From contig CM038466.1 of assembly GCA_021464415.1 (NCBI GenBank), forward strand, positions 25,669,017 to 25,733,016: DNA of 64,000 nt, in the 5' to 3' direction. The position numbers and the translations under genes are program-made. The DNA is from Lonicera japonica. Lineage: Eukaryota > Streptophyta > Magnoliopsida > Dipsacales > Caprifoliaceae. Positions 57,076 through 64,000 of the stretch are shown here, piece by piece (positions within the stretch are counted from its first letter, which is position 1; each line of letters begins with the position of its first letter). Under the pieces are notes generated by a model. The model worked only from the letters and a program-made list of their open reading frames with translations. It made no database searches and was not told where the DNA came from.

Positions 57076-57386
57076 GTGGTCGTTTGCATTTTTAACTCTT
57101 GAATATTAAACTTTGAATATTTAATGTTACATTTAATTTAATTTAATTTAGTTCTGTATATTAAACACAAGACATTTTAAAACACTAATTGAACAAAATT
57201 TTATTAAAACTAACCTAAACATTCAATGAGACTGATATCTCTTAATACTGAATGTTTAATCATTATAAAAAAAATAGTGATTAACCTTTTAATGATTTTA
57301 AAAAACAAACAATTTATTGCACATCTGAATGCTTAAAACTCTTCCATCAAGATTCAAGTATTCAAAGTTAAAAACAAACACTCCCT
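57076..57386. mobile_element. MITE with long inverted ends
   Basis: Left GTGGTCGTTTGCATTTTTAA pairs with the inverse right end GGGAGTGTTTGTTTTTAACT, and pairing continues through TTGAATA. A related terminus (GGGGGTGTTTATTTCGCTG) starts at about 57423. Confidence 0.65.
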
Positions 57387-57979
57387 TAATTTAATATAAG
57401 ACAAGTAATTAAGTTGCCTTTGGGGGTGTTTATTTCGCTGTCTAAACTTAAAAATTGAATACTGGTTTTGAAGGTTGAAAACTGAATTTGAAAAATCTGT
57501 TTGTTCTGTTTCTAAATGTCATATTTGAATTGATGTTGTTTATTTGAATATATTACATCTGAATGCTTAATAAATGTTATTTGAATAAATTTCTCCTCAT
57601 CAACTTATTTTATAAAAATGACTATTTAAAAGGATAAGAGTAAAATACATATTTCACCTACTTAAAAATTATGATTTCAAACTTAAAAGGTAAGTTTGCC
57701 TCTTTTCACAAGTCTGAATTTTCGCACATTTTTCTCGGACTTTTTGCCTTTTTTTTAATACGACCAAATTGTACGGAATTCTAATTTTAAAACGGGCAAA
57801 AGATACGTAATAATTATTTACTTTTCAATAGGGTGAAAGAATAGGAATGAAAATCCGGTTGGAATTGTCTACACTCAAAATTTGAATCTAGATCGATGTT
57901 ATTACTGACTAGGTAAAATTGCCTTTATATATAATGCAATTTTGTGCCTAGATTTGAAATTATATCACTTCGTGGGTAT

Positions 57980-58087
57980 AAATATCAAATAAGAAACTTT
58001 ACATAATACCTAAGCATTCACTCAATTATCGAATTAATGAGTCTTTGAATACTTCGATTTGCTTCTTCAATTTGATCTTCACTTGAA
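57980..58087 (-). mobile_element. fragment of the 16-kb/49-kb LTR family
   Basis: ATAAGAAACTTTACATAATA, CCTAAGCATTCACTCAATTA and TTGATCTTCACTTG match 50528-50628 closely in the same orientation. It is cut off where the MITE at 58088 begins. Confidence 0.7.
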
Positions 58088-58548
58088 GAGCATCTCCAAT
58101 AGTCTTTTATATTTATGTTTTGTGTAAATTTTACAAAACTCGTAAAAAATTTAGTCTCCAACAATCATTTAAAAATAAGTTGTGTAAAATACACTCTCAC
58201 TTTACATTGCCACATCAGCTTTCTACTTCTTCCTTTTTTTTACTAAAACTTTAAAATGTGATAATTTTTTAATACAAATAATATATTTTAATAAAAATTA
58301 TATATTTGAAATCTACTCAGTAAGAGTTATAAATCAAGATCCATTGTAAATATAAGATTATGTATAAAAAAATTGAAGGAAAAAAATATTTAATAGGTGT
58401 TAATATCTTATTGATTATTTCAAAATTTACCTAATAATTTACAAAAATACTTTGGAAGCATATTTTTTTCAAATTTCAAGTTTTGCGTAAAAGTTATTTG
58501 ATACATAAGATTTATACTTAAATTTTTACACAACTGTTAGAAATGATC
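58088..58548. mobile_element. MITE with GAGCATCTCCAATAGTC ends
   Basis: The left end GAGCATCTCCAATAGTC pairs with the inverse of the right end (GATCATTTCTAACAGTTG). Same family as 18975-19362 and 47847-48194. Lies about 400 bp upstream of the UGPase ATG. Confidence 0.7.
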
Positions 58549-58851
58549 TTAATTTAAAAAAACAATAAAAAAAAATTTAAATTTAAATTTTTAAGCGAAC
58601 CAAAACAAAATTAAAACCTTTTTAAGTACATGTCAACCAACCTGTGACAAACTATTTCTCCACCGCCACCTCAATGAATTGAATCAAACACCAAGTCGAC
58701 GGGCTGACCGCCATAATCGCCTCCACACTCTCTCTATCGCGGTAGACAGTTTCGTTGAGCAAAAGCCTTTACCTATCCCCACGCTTTGCTGTCCATTTCC
58801 ACTTTTTCCTAACTCACACATTACACACACAATCCCCTCTCTCTATTTTTA

Positions 58852-58859
58852 TATATAAA
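58852..58859 (+). promoter_or_regulatory. TATA box of the UGPase gene
   Basis: TATATAAA, about 97 bp upstream of the ATG and followed by a CT-rich leader (ATCTCTCTCTACG), a usual plant Pol II arrangement. Confidence 0.7.
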
Positions 58860-58955
58860 TTTTCACCACCACCGTAGCACCATCACTACTCATTCATTCC
58901 CAACTTCAGATCAAATCTCTCTCTACGTTAGATCGGAGCTCTGTTTTAGCCTCCA

Positions 58956-64000
<5,045 letters not shown>

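Overview
The window is nuclear DNA from a flowering plant, AT-rich and dominated by transposable elements. Genes carry many GT-AG introns, and three conserved plant genes are recognisable: an EXPA13-like alpha-expansin (minus strand, 1.9-5.5 kb), a REVEILLE-type MYB clock transcription factor (plus, 43.7-46.7 kb) and cytosolic UGP-type UDP-glucose pyrophosphorylase (plus, from 58.96 kb, running off the right edge). The protein sequences look eudicot, perhaps asterid; the species cannot be named from this alone.

The most notable structure is a ~10 kb PIF/Harbinger-like DNA transposon at 8371-18351. It is bounded by related inverted termini (GACCTTCTGCA...TGCAGAAGGTC) next to TAA/TTA and has hairpin-forming subterminal repeats. 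It holds four genes: a plant-mobile-domain (PMD/MAIN-like) gene, a DDE transposase with one in-frame TGA, a 159-codon ORF I do not recognise, and the minus-strand Myb/SANT-like ORF1 typical of Harbinger. ORF1 is broken by a solo LTR with a perfect 5-bp target duplication (CAAAG), by a hAT-type MITE with a perfect 8-bp duplication (GGTAATTG), and by point lesions. The PMD gene is open over three exons, but one splice acceptor reads AT instead of AG.

The rest is mostly mobile DNA. There are Tourist-type MITEs with TTA/TAA duplications at 1.4, 7.4, 8.0, 28.3, 28.7, 32.5 and 42.3 kb, with a weaker one at 35.5 kb. hAT-type elements lie at 14.8, 40.8 and 52.4 kb. Helitron-like elements with CTAG/CTAA ends lie at 25-27.6, 31, 32.2, 53.5 and 55.4 kb. 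Solo LTRs lie at 16.2, 28.9 and 49.4 kb, and a set of GAGCATCTCC-type MITEs at 19.0, 47.8 and 58.1 kb. A foldback element (39.1 kb) and several tandem repeats also occur. Nested insertions give a relative chronology in places; at 27.9-30.4 kb a tandem duplication shows the empty target site of two adjacent MITEs, one of which later took in a solo LTR.

The host genes do not form a pathway together. The expansin acts in the cell wall, the MYB protein in circadian transcription, and UGPase in UDP-glucose supply for sucrose and wall synthesis. The Harbinger genes belong together: transposase and Myb-like ORF1 are the usual two-protein transposition pair, and the PMD and unknown ORFs are cargo or accessory genes.
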